Below are positions 8,417 to 15,748 of a DNA stretch of 64,000 nucleotides, piece after piece. Numbering within the stretch: the stretch's first letter is position 1; the number at the start of each line of letters is the position of its first letter. The translations under genes and the position numbers were made by a program. Source of the stretch: Salinibacterium sp. SWN167 (GTDB lineage Bacteria; Actinomycetota; Actinomycetes; Actinomycetales; Microbacteriaceae); assembly GCF_015864665.1 (NCBI RefSeq), contig NZ_JADYWU010000001.1:682001-746000 (forward strand). Reading direction: 5' to 3'. Below the pieces are notes generated by a model. The model was not told the DNA's origin and made no database searches. It worked only from the letters and a program-made list of their open reading frames with translations.

Positions 8417-9772
8417 TTAGAACTCGGGGATCTGCACGCGCTCGTCGGTCGCGCCGGCAAAGGCCAGACGGAGCGCTTCGCGAACATGGGCTGCGTCGGC
8501 ATCGATCACGGTGTCGAAACCGAGCCGGGAAGCTTCGGCCAGACGCTGCTTCGCCGATGATGCCGGCCGAATCTCGCCTGCCAGGCTGATCTCGCCGACG
8601 ACGGCCATCGTGGCGGAGAACGCTTTGTCTTTGTAAGCACTGGCGATAGCAAGGGCAATCGCGAGGTCGGCCCCGGGTTCGGTGACGCGGATGCCGCCCA
8701 CCGTCGACACATAGACATCGAATGTCGACAGCGGAATCCCCGCTCGCCGCTCAAGCACCGCGAGCAGCATCGCGACACGGGAGGCATCGACACCGTTGAC
8801 GACGCGGCGCGGTTGCGGGGCCTGGGACTTGACGATGAGGGCCTGCACCTCCACGGGGAGAGCACGTCTGCCCTCGAGAGCGATGGTGACGCACGTGCCG
8901 CTGACGGGTTGGCGGGCGTGGGAGAGAAAGAGGCCGCTGGGGTCGGTGACTTCGGCGATGCCTTCACCGGTCATCTCGAAGCAGCCGACTTCTTCGGTGG
9001 AGCCAAAACGGTTCTTGTGGGCGCGGACAAAGCGCAGCGCCGTCTGGCGGTCGCCTTCGAACTGGAGCACGACATCCACGAGGTGTTCGAGCAGGCGTGG
9101 ACCCGCAATGGTGCCGTCTTTAGTGACGTGACCCACAAGGAGGATGGGCAGGTTCTGGTCTTTGCTTACCCTGATGAGCGTGGACGCGACTTCGCGCACT
9201 TGCGATGGCCCGCCCGCGATGCCCTCGGTCGCGGCAGAGGCAACAGTTTGCACGGAGTCGACGATCACGAGTTGGGGCTTGACGTGATCGATCTGACCGA
9301 GGATCGTGCCGAGATCGGTTTCGGCGGCCAAGAATAGCGATGGGTGCAGGGCGTTGGTGCGTTCGGCGCGCAAGCGGACTTGGCTTACCGACTCTTCGGC
9401 CGTGACATACAGAACACGCTGACCGGATGCCGCGGCCCGCGATGCCACTTCAAGTAGCAGCGTTGACTTGCCGACGCCGGGTTCGCCGCTCAACAGAATG
9501 GCAGCGCCCGGCACGACGCCGCCGCCGAGCACGCGGTCGAACTCGGCGATGCCGCTCGGCCAGTGTGCAACGGACTCGGCACCGATCTCGGTGATCGAGC
9601 GCGCGCCGCGAGTCTCGGAGACAGCGACGGTCGTGACGCGCTTGGTGATGCCGGTAGCTGCGCCAGCATCGGTCACGGTGCCCCACTGCTGGCATTCGCC
9701 GCAGCGGCCCACCCATTTGATGCTCGTCCAGCCGCACTCAGTGCAGCGAAAATTACTTACAGCTCGGGCCAT
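8417..9772 (-). CDS. radA: DNA repair protein RadA
   Basis: A RecA-like ATPase that helps branch migration in recombinational repair. The 451-residue length is usual. The N-terminal C4 zinc finger (CTECGW ... GRCGECQQWG) comes first. Walker A GEPGVGKST lies near residue 100, and the RadA-specific KNRFG motif (AHKNRFGSTEEVGCFEM) is intact. The C-terminal part is the inactive Lon-protease-like domain (VGGIRVTEPGADLAIALA). Start is the ATG at 9772. It is downstream of, and in line with, the sulfur operon but separated from it by 31 bases. Confidence 0.96.
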   Translation of the reverse strand: MARAVSNFRCTECGWTSIKWVGRCGECQQWGTVTDAGAATGITKRVTTVAVSETRGARSITEIGAESVAHWPSGIAEFDRVLGGGVVPGAAILLSGEPGVGKSTLLLEVASRAAASGQRVLYVTAEESVSQVRLRAERTNALHPSLFLAAETDLGTILGQIDHVKPQLVIVDSVQTVASAATEGIAGGPSQVREVASTLIRVSKDQNLPILLVGHVTKDGTIAGPRLLEHLVDVVLQFEGDRQTALRFVRAHKNRFGSTEEVGCFEMTGEGIAEVTDPSGLFLSHARQPVSGTCVTIALEGRRALPVEVQALIVKSQAPQPRRVVNGVDASRVAMLLAVLERRAGIPLSTFDVYVSTVGGIRVTEPGADLAIALAIASAYKDKAFSATMAVVGEISLAGEIRPASSAKQRLAEASRLGFDTVIDADAAHVREALRLAFAGATDERVQIPEF

Positions 9773-9803
9773 GTTTCAACCCTAGGCGGCACGACCGACA
9801 CTG

Positions 9804-10112
9804 CTAGGCGAGAGTGAGGAACAGCTTCTCGATGTCAGCGTGGGACATTCCGTCGTGGCTGCCTTCGCCATCCGCATCGTCCGTTGAGCATGATTGCAAC
9901 GCATTGGCGATGATCATGAATCCGGCGCGATCGAGTGCCTTGCTCACGGCGGCGAGTTGAGTGACAACGTCTTTGCAGTTCGACTCGGCTCCCATCGACT
10001 GGATGAGGGCGTGCAGCTGACCTTCGGCGCGCTTGAGGCGGTTCATGACCTTGCGCATCGCTTCGGGGTCGTGCCCGGCATCCGCTACGGCGGCGACTTC
10101 AGTGGCAGCCAT
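9804..10112 (-). CDS. cstR: CstR-like persulfide-sensing repressor (CsoR/DUF156 family)
   Basis: A 102-residue all-helical CsoR-family repressor starting MAATEVAA. The family motif LKRAEGQLHALIQSM is followed by NCKDVVTQLAAVSKAL, supplying the first Cys. The second Cys lies in ANALQSC. In copper CsoR a His sits four residues before that Cys; here it is Ala. Loss of the His with both Cys kept is the hallmark of CstR, which senses sulfane sulfur by forming a di- or trisulfide. The genes upstream are rhodanese and a CoA-disulfide reductase-rhodanese, which supports that reading. It starts 2 bases after the rhodanese stop and probably represses its own operon through the site at 12130-12147. Confidence 0.82.
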   Translation of the reverse strand: MAATEVAAVADAGHDPEAMRKVMNRLKRAEGQLHALIQSMGAESNCKDVVTQLAAVSKALDRAGFMIIANALQSCSTDDADGEGSHDGMSHADIEKLFLTLA

Positions 10113-10114
10113 CG

Positions 10115-10417
10115 TTAGTTGTCTTTCGAGACGGGCAGGCCAGCGTTGCGCCACACGGAGGTGCCGCCCTCGACGTTGACGGCGTCGAAGCCTTGAGTGT
10201 TGAGCCATTCGACAGCCTGCGCGCTGCGTCCACCGCTTTCGCAGATGACATAGACGGTCTCATCACGGTCGAGTTCTTCGACGCGAGCAACGAGTTCTCC
10301 GAGCGGAATACTCGCGGCTGCCGGCGCATGCCCCGAAACGTATTCAAAGGGTTCACGTACGTCAATGACGACGGGGTTGGCAAGTTCGGACAGGGCCTGG
10401 GTGGTAATGGTGTTCAT
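10115..10417 (-). CDS. Single-domain rhodanese
   Basis: A 100-residue rhodanese-like sulfurtransferase, probably cytosolic. The fold markers VVIDVREPFEYVSGHAPAA and IPLGELVARV are present. The active-site loop is CESGGRS, with the catalytic Cys that carries the persulfide and the usual loop Arg. It is the middle gene of the sulfur operon, 48 bases after the reductase and 2 bases before the repressor. It most likely moves sulfane sulfur between low-molecular thiols such as mycothiol or CoA persulfide and acceptors; the partner is inferred, not visible. Confidence 0.9.
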   Translation of the reverse strand: MNTITTQALSELANPVVIDVREPFEYVSGHAPAAASIPLGELVARVEELDRDETVYVICESGGRSAQAVEWLNTQGFDAVNVEGGTSVWRNAGLPVSKDN

Positions 10418-10465
10418 TGTTGGTTCCTTTGTGAGTGGGAGATGAGTTGATCAGGAATCCGCGAC

Positions 10466-12121
10466 CTAGGCGGTCGCGGCGAGCCACGTGCGGTAGCCGC
10501 CATCGAGGTTGACGGCGTCGATTCCGTGCTGGGTGAGGATGCGCACGGCGGTGTGGCCGCGCTGTCCGACCTGGCAGTGCACGATCACGCGGCGGTCATC
10601 GAGTTCACCGAAGCGACTGCGCAAATCGTCGAGCGGGATGTTGACGGCGTGCGGGATGGCACCGAGCGCGAACTCGGCGGGGGTGCGAACATCCACTAGC
10701 AGGGTGCCAGCCTCAAGTTCGGCGTCAATCTCGTGCCACTGAATGGAGGCGCTCAGGTCGTCCCGCAGGTTTTTGGCGACGTAACCGAGGTGGTTGATCG
10801 GGTCTTTGGCTGAGCCATACTGCGGCGCATAGGCGAGTTCGAGGTCGGCGAGAGCACTCGCAGTGAGGCCGACGCTCGTGGCGGTGGCGAGCACATCCAT
10901 CCGCTTATCGACACCCTCGCGTCCGACAGCTTGGGCGCCGAGGATGAGATCGGTGGCGGCGTCGACGATGAGCTTGAGCGACAGCGACTGGGCGCCGGGG
11001 TAGTAGCCCGCGTGAGAAACCGGGTGGGTGTGAATCACGCGAATGTCGCGACCGGCAGCACGCAGCGCGCGCTCGGTCGAACCGAGGCTGGCGGCAGTGA
11101 TATCAAAAACGCCGACGATGGCGGTGCCGAGTGCGGGCTTCGAGTGCACCTCATCCCCGGCGAGCGTGTCGGCAAGGTAGCGGCCGTCACGGTTGGCTGG
11201 CCCGGCGAGCGAAACGAGTTCGTGCTCGCCTGTGATGGCCCCGACCTTCTCGGCGACATCGCCGATCGCATAGATGTGGGGTGCGCTGGTCTGATACCCA
11301 GCGCTGACTCGGATGCCGCCGGTTGGCCCCGTAGCGAGGCCAGCGTGCACGGCGAGCCCGTTGTCGGGTCGCACCCCAACAGCCGCGACGACGAGGTCTG
11401 CGGCGACGCTGGAGCCATCACTGAGCTGGACGGAGGTGTCATCCATCGCGATCGCTTCCGTGCCGAGATGGAGGGCGACACCGTTCTCGCGAAGGTGGGC
11501 TTCGATCGGGGTAACCATTTCGGAATCAAAGGTGCCGAGCACATGGGCGGGACGCTGCACAAGCGTGACGCTGAGGCCACGCTTGGCGAGGTTCTCCGCC
11601 ATTTCAATGCCGATGTAGCCGGCACCCAAAACGACGACGTTCGCGGTCGCCGGGTCGAGGGCGTCGAGGGAGGACTGGAGCAGGTCGACATCTTCGATGT
11701 TGCGCAGCACGAGCATCCGCTCGCTGCCGGCGATAGCAGGGATGACTGCGCTCGCGCCCGTGGCAATGACGAGCTCGTCGAAGCTTTCGGTGCTGATGGT
11801 GTCGTCGACGTGGTTGTGCACGGTGATGCTGCGTTGGGTCGGGTCGATCGCGGTGACGTTGTGGTTGACGCGAACGTCGAGACCGAAACGGCTGCCGAGG
11901 CCTGCGGGGGTCTGCAGCAGCAGCTCGTCGCGGTCGGTGATGACACCGCCCAGATAGTAGGCAAGGCCACAGTTGGCGAACGACACGTGACCGCTGCGTT
12001 CGAAGATGATGATCTCGGCGTGTTCATCGCGACGGCGCATGCGGGTGGCGAAGGACATTCCGGCGGCGACTCCGCCGATAACGAGGATGCGGCGTGTGCG
12101 GTGCGTGGGGGAAGTGCTCAT
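10466..12121 (-). CDS. CoA-disulfide/persulfide reductase with C-terminal rhodanese (CoADR-Rhd)
   Basis: A 551-residue FAD and NAD(P)H-dependent pyridine nucleotide-disulfide oxidoreductase fused to a rhodanese. The N-terminal FAD motif is VIGGVAAGMSFATR. The single redox Cys is Cys51 in SFANCGLAYYLGG, as in CoA disulfide reductases and Npsr persulfide reductases. The second dinucleotide motif is VVLGAGYIGIEMAE. The C-terminal 100 residues are a rhodanese with active loop CQVGQRG. This architecture reduces CoA persulfides or polysulfide. Start is the ATG at 12121, which sits only 6 bases from a TATGCT -10 box, so the message looks leaderless. Confidence 0.92.
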   Translation of the reverse strand: MSTSPTHRTRRILVIGGVAAGMSFATRMRRRDEHAEIIIFERSGHVSFANCGLAYYLGGVITDRDELLLQTPAGLGSRFGLDVRVNHNVTAIDPTQRSITVHNHVDDTISTESFDELVIATGASAVIPAIAGSERMLVLRNIEDVDLLQSSLDALDPATANVVVLGAGYIGIEMAENLAKRGLSVTLVQRPAHVLGTFDSEMVTPIEAHLRENGVALHLGTEAIAMDDTSVQLSDGSSVAADLVVAAVGVRPDNGLAVHAGLATGPTGGIRVSAGYQTSAPHIYAIGDVAEKVGAITGEHELVSLAGPANRDGRYLADTLAGDEVHSKPALGTAIVGVFDITAASLGSTERALRAAGRDIRVIHTHPVSHAGYYPGAQSLSLKLIVDAATDLILGAQAVGREGVDKRMDVLATATSVGLTASALADLELAYAPQYGSAKDPINHLGYVAKNLRDDLSASIQWHEIDAELEAGTLLVDVRTPAEFALGAIPHAVNIPLDDLRSRFGELDDRRVIVHCQVGQRGHTAVRILTQHGIDAVNLDGGYRTWLAATA

Positions 12122-12127
12122 CAACCA

Positions 12128-12157
12128 AGCATACCTAGGGGGGTATGCAGCCCCCAA
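12128..12157 (-). promoter_or_regulatory. Promoter and CstR-type operator of the sulfur operon
   Basis: On the minus strand a -35 TTGGGG (12152-12157) and a -10 TATGCT (12128-12133) are 18 bases apart. Between and overlapping them is the perfect inverted repeat CATACC-N6-GGTATG (12130-12147), with a G-tract core typical of CsoR/CstR operators. A repressor bound there would block RNA polymerase directly. Element positions are seen; the bound protein is inferred from the gene downstream. Confidence 0.7.
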
Positions 12158-12295
12158 TCTATCGGCGTAACTAGAGATCCGCTGAGCGCGAAACGGGTGT
12201 CGGGCGAGTGCGCGTTGCACCCCTCGATCGTTTTTGAGGAATGCGCGACTTATGGATGCTTCCCGCCTACGATGAGGAACGAACAAGGGAGCACC

Positions 12296-12874
12296 GTGGC
12301 GACAGACAAAAACATTGACCCTCGATTTGACCCCGTTTTTCAACGAGGTTATGCAGCAGGGGAGGGCGGCGAGCGCGAAGAAAACACCCGTGCCGCCCGC
12401 AACGTCGACAGCTACCGCCAACCGGTAACTAACCGTGTGGCGCCGTCGGCGACACGCGCTTTCGCTGAAGAGACCGCCCCGCTAGCGGGATTCGCCGCGA
12501 CCGGTTCCCCGTCAGCGCCCAGAACCTCACCGCTGAGCGACAACGAACAGCCGTCCATGGGGCCGCAGTCACAGTATCTGGATGACGCAGCCGCATCCGT
12601 TGACCCCGTCGCGACCCGCACGCCAACAAGTCTCGCCCGCAACCCCTGGATCTACGTTCTCTGGGCGGTGGGCGGTGGTCTCATGGCAAGCGGCGTCGGA
12701 GGGCTGTGGTGGGCGTTCAAGGGGCTCTATGGTCGCGGCACCATCAACGAAAGCAGCTGGGAGCTGTTCAACCTCGCTCAGGTCGCATCACCGATCTGCA
12801 TCACCGCTGGCGCGTTCTGCGTAGCAAGCGCCCTACTCGTGCACTGCCTCGACTGGATGCGCCGAAACCCGTGA
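12296..12874 (+). CDS. Hypothetical membrane protein
   Basis: A 192-residue protein. I chose the GTG at 12296 because AAGGGAG lies just upstream; an in-frame ATG at 12272 is possible. The first 120 residues are polar and low in predicted structure, with FDPVFQRGY near the start, a motif common in actinobacterial membrane proteins. Two hydrophobic helices follow, at about residues 120-145 and 160-185, and the tail CLDWMRRNP is basic. It is divergent from the sulfur operon and ends 36 bases before tRNA-Ser. Function unknown. Confidence 0.75.
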   Translation: MATDKNIDPRFDPVFQRGYAAGEGGEREENTRAARNVDSYRQPVTNRVAPSATRAFAEETAPLAGFAATGSPSAPRTSPLSDNEQPSMGPQSQYLDDAAASVDPVATRTPTSLARNPWIYVLWAVGGGLMASGVGGLWWAFKGLYGRGTINESSWELFNLAQVASPICITAGAFCVASALLVHCLDWMRRNP

Positions 12875-12910
12875 ACGCACGTCACCAATATCTGTACTAA
12901 ACTCTCTCCC

Positions 12911-13000
12911 GGTACCGTGTCCGAGCGGCCGAAGGTGCAACTCTCGAAAAGTTGTGTGCGTGAAAGCGCACCGTGGGTTCAAATCCCACCGGTACCGCCA
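12911..13000 (+). tRNA. tRNA-Ser (anticodon CGA)
   Basis: A 90-base class II tRNA with encoded CCA. The acceptor arms GGTACCG and CGGTACC pair fully. The anticodon loop is CTCGAAA on a GCAAC/GTTGT stem, giving CGA (serine, UCG codons). A long variable arm (GTGCG-TGAAA-GCGCAC) and a standard T loop (GTGGGTTCAAATCCCAC) are present. Its last 24 bases are the left repeat of an integrated element, so the 3' end is supplied by the element. Confidence 0.97.
12977..13000 (+). repeat. Left attachment repeat (attL) within tRNA-Ser
   Basis: A 24-base exact direct repeat with 15655-15678, covering the T arm 3' half, the acceptor 3' strand and CCA of tRNA-Ser. Such overlap lets an integrating element restore the tRNA. 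Confidence 0.88.
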
Positions 13001-13004
13001 AAGA

Positions 13005-13048
13005 AAAGCCCCCTACTTCCCAGTAAATCCGGGAAGTCAGGGGGTTTT
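13005..13048. terminator. Terminator after tRNA-Ser, overlapping integrase end
   Basis: Stem ACTTCCC/GGGAAGT is extended by CCCCCT/AGGGGG across a one-base bulge, then AAA/TTTT. It ends the tRNA transcript on the plus strand, and the integrase stop codon (13037-13039) lies inside it, so it may also end the integrase message. Confidence 0.8.
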
Positions 13049-13522
13049 CTTGTTTCCGGAATCGTTGTTTGCCCACGCTTTGCCCACACTTGAAAGCGTG
13101 CGTGCAGTGTTCAAAGCCTCACCAACCGCGTCTAGGTCATCGTCGAACAGGTCAGCGTAGGTATCAAGGGTCATTGCTGCGGAGGCGTGACCCAGCATCT
13201 TCTGTACAGCTTTCACGTTCGCGCCGGCACTGACTGCCAGCGACGCTGCTGTGTGCCTGAGGTCGTGGCGGGTTAGCTGGGGGAAGGTGTGGTCAAGCTC
13301 ACGACACTTCGCCAGCGCTGTGATCCACCAACCGCGCCTGCTGTCCGGTGGCCGCACATGATCTAGCCCATTGCCGAACACGAGGACATCCCGTGATTTG
13401 CCCGCACAGGCGACATCGAGGGCGGGGGAGAGGAAATCTGGGTAGGGCACACTCCGCGCCTCATGACTCTTAGGGGTTCCAACAACGATCGCCCCCACTA
13501 CACCGAGAATCAAGCCTTCCAT
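13037..13522 (-). pseudogene. int: Truncated tyrosine recombinase (phage-type integrase), C-terminal part
   Basis: About 160 residues remain of a protein that is normally near 380. The kept part runs from TPKSHEARSVPYPDFL through the catalytic LTRHDLRHTAASL (His-x-x-Arg), LGHASAAMTLDTYADLF (second His and the nucleophile Tyr) to a SSVGKAWAN tail. The arm-binding domain, the core-binding domain and the first catalytic Arg (GLRxGE motif) are absent. Sequence upstream on the same strand shows none of them in any frame, so this is a deletion and not a frameshift. It should be inactive. Confidence 0.85.
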
Positions 13523-13621
13523 CTAGAACTTCCCAACTCGCACGACCGCGAAAAGGCCGCCAACGACTGTTCGAAAGGTGTAGACCGGCGGAGGGGCTGC
13601 GTTGCCGAAAGAAGCTTAGTT

Positions 13622-13762
13622 CTAGCCCTTAGGCCTCGGTGCAGGTTTGGGGCGCTCATTAACAATTGAGGTGTCCGCATGCTCGATGACGTTGTAGTAA
13701 GCATCGTCCTCCTCCGTTGGAGGCGGTGGCCAAGCGTTAGAGTCTTTGTCGCCTCTTGCCAT
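13622..13762 (-). CDS. Small hypothetical protein (46 residues)
   Basis: An acidic then proline-rich peptide beginning MARGDKDSNAWPPPPTEEDD and ending KPAPRPKG. A ribosome site GAGGAAGA lies 5 bases before the ATG, and the start is 13 bases after the stop of the membrane protein upstream, so the two are probably one transcript. No family is recognised. The good ribosome site and position argue that it is translated. Confidence 0.5.
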   Translation of the reverse strand: MARGDKDSNAWPPPPTEEDDAYYNVIEHADTSIVNERPKPAPRPKG

Positions 13763-13775
13763 TTTTCTTCCTCAC

Positions 13776-14234
13776 CTATGCCATAGCCCGTGTGACTATG
13801 AGACCGACTATAGCGAGGAATAGCCAAAATATGCCCCACTTCACCAGGCCGAAACGGCTCTCTAAGAGATATTCTCTCTTCTCTACCAGTTCAATCAACC
13901 GATCGCTCAGCCACAGTTGGGCTTGCACTTCATCGGAGCTCAATAGCTTGTTGCGGTACACAGCGGGATCGAGTTCGGAAACCACCTTGGGGAAGAGCGC
14001 AGCGATGCCGTAGCCGACCGCGGCGAGAGCGGGGACTGCCGCGGCAAGCGACAACAAAGTCCAACTCTCGCTTTCAAGGGAGAATCCAACCAGTATTGCG
14101 CCCGTAGCAATCAGAATGCTAGCGATGGTGCCAGCTATCCCCAAGCGACGAGTTTGAGAATCGCGGCGTTGCGCGAGCTCCGCAAACAGCAATTCAAACT
14201 GCTTGGCTATCTTTTTAGGTTTTGGCTCTCGCAT
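13776..14234 (-). CDS. Three-helix membrane protein in the tRNA-Ser island
   Basis: I chose the ATG at 14234 because AGGAAC lies 5 bases upstream; the frame stays open to 14357. The 152-residue product has a basic amphipathic N-terminus (EPKPKKIAKQFELLFAELAQRRD), a helix hairpin at about residues 32-52 and 58-80, a cytosolic helical stretch (SSDEVQAQLWLSDRLIELVEKRE), and a final helix at about 130-150. The layout recalls small membrane proteins found as effectors in defence islands, but I see no diagnostic motif of any named family, so that is speculation. Function unknown. Confidence 0.65.
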   Translation of the reverse strand: MREPKPKKIAKQFELLFAELAQRRDSQTRRLGIAGTIASILIATGAILVGFSLESESWTLLSLAAAVPALAAVGYGIAALFPKVVSELDPAVYRNKLLSSDEVQAQLWLSDRLIELVEKREYLLESRFGLVKWGIFWLFLAIVGLIVTRAMA

Positions 14235-14367
14235 ATGTTCCTGTGTCTCAACTCGTCCTGCTTCAACACTTGCTGCGCAATTGCATCGCGTCTCCGATAC
14301 ACCAGCACGATAGCTGACACTAACCCAAACCCCGCAGTCGGTGGGTGCCTCATACAATCATTGATGC

Positions 14368-14721
14368 GTGGCCGGACGCTTTCTTCTATGGGCGGTGCGT
14401 GTGGGTACGAGTAAGCGTTATGCGGAGCAGGTCAATCGGCGTATGAGTGAGCAGGTCGTGGAAACGATCATGCAAGGGGAACCGTTCACGCTGACCGATG
14501 ACGAACTCGAGCTAGACAAGTTGCCCCTAACCCGCACCCCTGTAGCGGTGCAGGCTGTTGCGTGGGTGCGTTACGGCGGGGTTCCTCTGCGCCTTCCTGT
14601 GGAGGTTGTGGCGTGGACTGAACGTGCAGTCGCTATCCGCTGGAAAACAGCTACAGGGAGCGTACACAAGGCGTGGGTGTGGGCTTCAGCAGTGAGCACG
14701 GATCGAGCGCAAACCACCTAG
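14368..14721 (+). CDS. Hypothetical protein in the tRNA-Ser island
   Basis: Up to 117 residues, soluble. GTG codons at 14368, 14395 and 14401 are all in frame and none has a good ribosome site, so the start is uncertain. Later Met-based TSKRYAEQVNRRMSEQVV is a helical front part. The back part (AWVRYGGVPLRLPVEVVAWTERAVAIRWK ... KAWVWASAV) is beta-rich and looks like a small barrel. It is convergent with the HIRAN-like gene and their ends overlap by 4 bases. No function is known to me. Confidence 0.6.
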   Translation: MAGRFLLWAVRVGTSKRYAEQVNRRMSEQVVETIMQGEPFTLTDDELELDKLPLTRTPVAVQAVAWVRYGGVPLRLPVEVVAWTERAVAIRWKTATGSVHKAWVWASAVSTDRAQTT

Positions 14722-15041
14722 CGTTTACGAGATGGGCGCACTAACCACTCATCGGGCACCTCTACGAATGCCCTACGATCGCGCAGAGATAGTGTCACCT
14801 CGTGCTCACCGCCGACGGTCTCGAGATGTGGCGCGATAAGTTCAGCTCTCGCAGATGAGACGTATCCGGCTTTGACGAGCTGCGAGCGACCAAAGCTTTT
14901 CTTCGATTCGACATATACAGCGACAGCGTTTTTATCGTGCTTGTTGCCTCGCTCGCGCACCAGGCGTGCACGTGATGACTTGAGCGGCCGCATTGCCGGA
15001 TCACCTGAGTGCTCCCCACCTACGATGATTACTTCAGCCAT
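14718..15041 (-). CDS. HIRAN-like domain protein
   Basis: A 107-residue stand-alone protein. The stretch LVRERGNKHDKNAVAVYV, followed by AGYVSSARAELIAPHL, matches the HIRAN pattern (E-x-x-N-x-x-D-x-N-A-V-A-V ... V-G-Y-L). That domain binds 3' DNA ends in HLTF and occurs alone in bacterial mobile elements. Start is the ATG at 15041. A role in DNA recognition is inferred from the domain only; no enzyme domain is attached. Confidence 0.65.
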   Translation of the reverse strand: MAEVIIVGGEHSGDPAMRPLKSSRARLVRERGNKHDKNAVAVYVESKKSFGRSQLVKAGYVSSARAELIAPHLETVGGEHEVTLSLRDRRAFVEVPDEWLVRPSRKR

Positions 15042-15086
15042 GCGACGCAGACTACCGGAGCGGAGTGCCTGCCAACAGGGAAAGGC

Positions 15087-15200
15087 CTACAACTTCACCA
15101 GTCCGCATGAGCTGCATTCCCGCGCTGTCGCGACGCCTTGCCCGCTGGGCTTCATGGGCATCAGGCAACGCGGACAGTTGGGGGTGTCTAGGTCGCTCAC
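15087..15200 (-). CDS. Small zinc-ribbon protein (37 residues)
   Basis: From the GTG at 15200 the peptide runs MSDLDTPNCPRCLMPMKP ... ECSSCGLVKL. It has two CxxC knuckles 21 residues apart, a classic zinc ribbon, and ends right after the second knuckle. It starts 17 bases after the stop of the small membrane protein. Such short ribbons are common in phages and plasmids. There is no clear ribosome site, so the start is uncertain. Confidence 0.5.
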   Translation of the reverse strand: MSDLDTPNCPRCLMPMKPSGQGVATARECSSCGLVKL

Positions 15201-15217
15201 GTCCGGTGCATCCGGTG

Positions 15218-15478
15218 TTAAGCAGTAAACAGGACGATCAGAGAGGGAAGAAGCGTCAGCGCCCCCAGCACCATTCCGAACACTGACATTGAGTGCCCTC
15301 TGCGATAGTCCAGGGTCTCTGCGCGTGTTCGCCCCGTTAAGCCCAGCACAACCGCTACAGCCCCTACGATCGCGGTAAGTGCTCCTGCTGCGAAAGCGGA
15401 TAACGCTAGGCCAACAATCCCAAGTGCAAGGGATCCGACTGCCAGCGGGTTGTTCGACTTCGTGGGGTCTGTCGTCAT
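15218..15478 (-). CDS. Small two-to-three-helix membrane protein (DUF4190-like)
   Basis: An 86-residue protein starting MTTDPTKSNNPLAVGSLALG. The hydrophobic hairpin (SLALGIVGLALSAFAAGAL ... VGAVAVVLGLTGR) followed by a polar turn and a last helix (FGMVLGALTLLPSLIVLFT) resembles DUF4190 proteins of actinobacteria. It lies inside the tRNA-Ser island and is followed by the zinc ribbon. Function unknown. Confidence 0.65.
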   Translation of the reverse strand: MTTDPTKSNNPLAVGSLALGIVGLALSAFAAGALTAIVGAVAVVLGLTGRTRAETLDYRRGHSMSVFGMVLGALTLLPSLIVLFTA

Positions 15479-15654
15479 GGCTGAACATTACTCCGCATCC
15501 GACCAGCAACACCTTGATTAGGTCACAGCTTGCCCACATTTTGCCCACACTCTCGCAAAATCCAGCGAAACCCATGTGAACCAACAGCAACCAAAAGCCT
15601 CATGTTTCCGGGGTATCTAGGCTCTGCCCGCGCATTCATTGGGAGTGAATTAGA

Positions 15655-15678
15655 GTTCAAATCCCACCGGTACCGCCA
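15655..15678 (+). repeat. Right attachment repeat (attR)
   Basis: An exact 24-base copy of the 3' end of tRNA-Ser, orphaned at the right edge of the island. It is followed at once by a terminator, as expected if this was the original 3' flank of the tRNA before insertion. Confidence 0.88.
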
Positions 15679-15680
15679 GC

Positions 15681-15717
15681 AAAAAGCCCCGCATTCCTTG
15701 TGAATGCGGGGCTTTTT
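15681..15717. terminator. Strong terminator at the right edge of the island
   Basis: A perfect 16-bp stem, AAAAAGCCCCGCATTC (15681-15696) and its complement (15702-15717), closes on a 5-base loop and ends in TTTTT. It was probably the native terminator of tRNA-Ser, and may now also stop the minus-strand small membrane protein gene. Confidence 0.85.
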
Positions 15718-15748
15718 CGTGCGTGCGTGCTGGTTCTGTGGCGCAGCT

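Larger units (their letters stand above)
12977..15678. mobile_element. Decayed integrative element in tRNA-Ser
   Basis: About 2.7 kb lies between two identical 24-base copies of the tRNA-Ser 3' end (12977-13000 and 15655-15678). A tyrosine integrase remnant is next to the left copy, facing it, which is the normal arrangement. The inside is visibly AT-richer than the flanks and holds small genes of unknown role: a 46-residue peptide, a 3-helix membrane protein, a soluble hypothetical, a HIRAN-like protein, a zinc ribbon and a small membrane protein. No replication, capsid or conjugation gene is seen. The integrase lacks its front half, so the element is probably stuck in place. Confidence 0.85.

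Noticed and set aside
10931-12295. Long plus-strand open frame before the 12296 gene
   Set aside because: This stretch lies antisense to the CoADR-rhodanese gene. Only the part from 12296 has a ribosome site and plausible protein.
13510-13839. 109-residue minus-strand frame in the island
   Set aside because: It overlaps the 46-residue gene in another frame, has Ser/Arg-rich content and no ribosome site.
12977-15678. Prophage
   Set aside because: No capsid, tail, portal, lysis or replication gene is seen. Only a truncated integrase and small cargo remain, so I call it a decayed integrative element.
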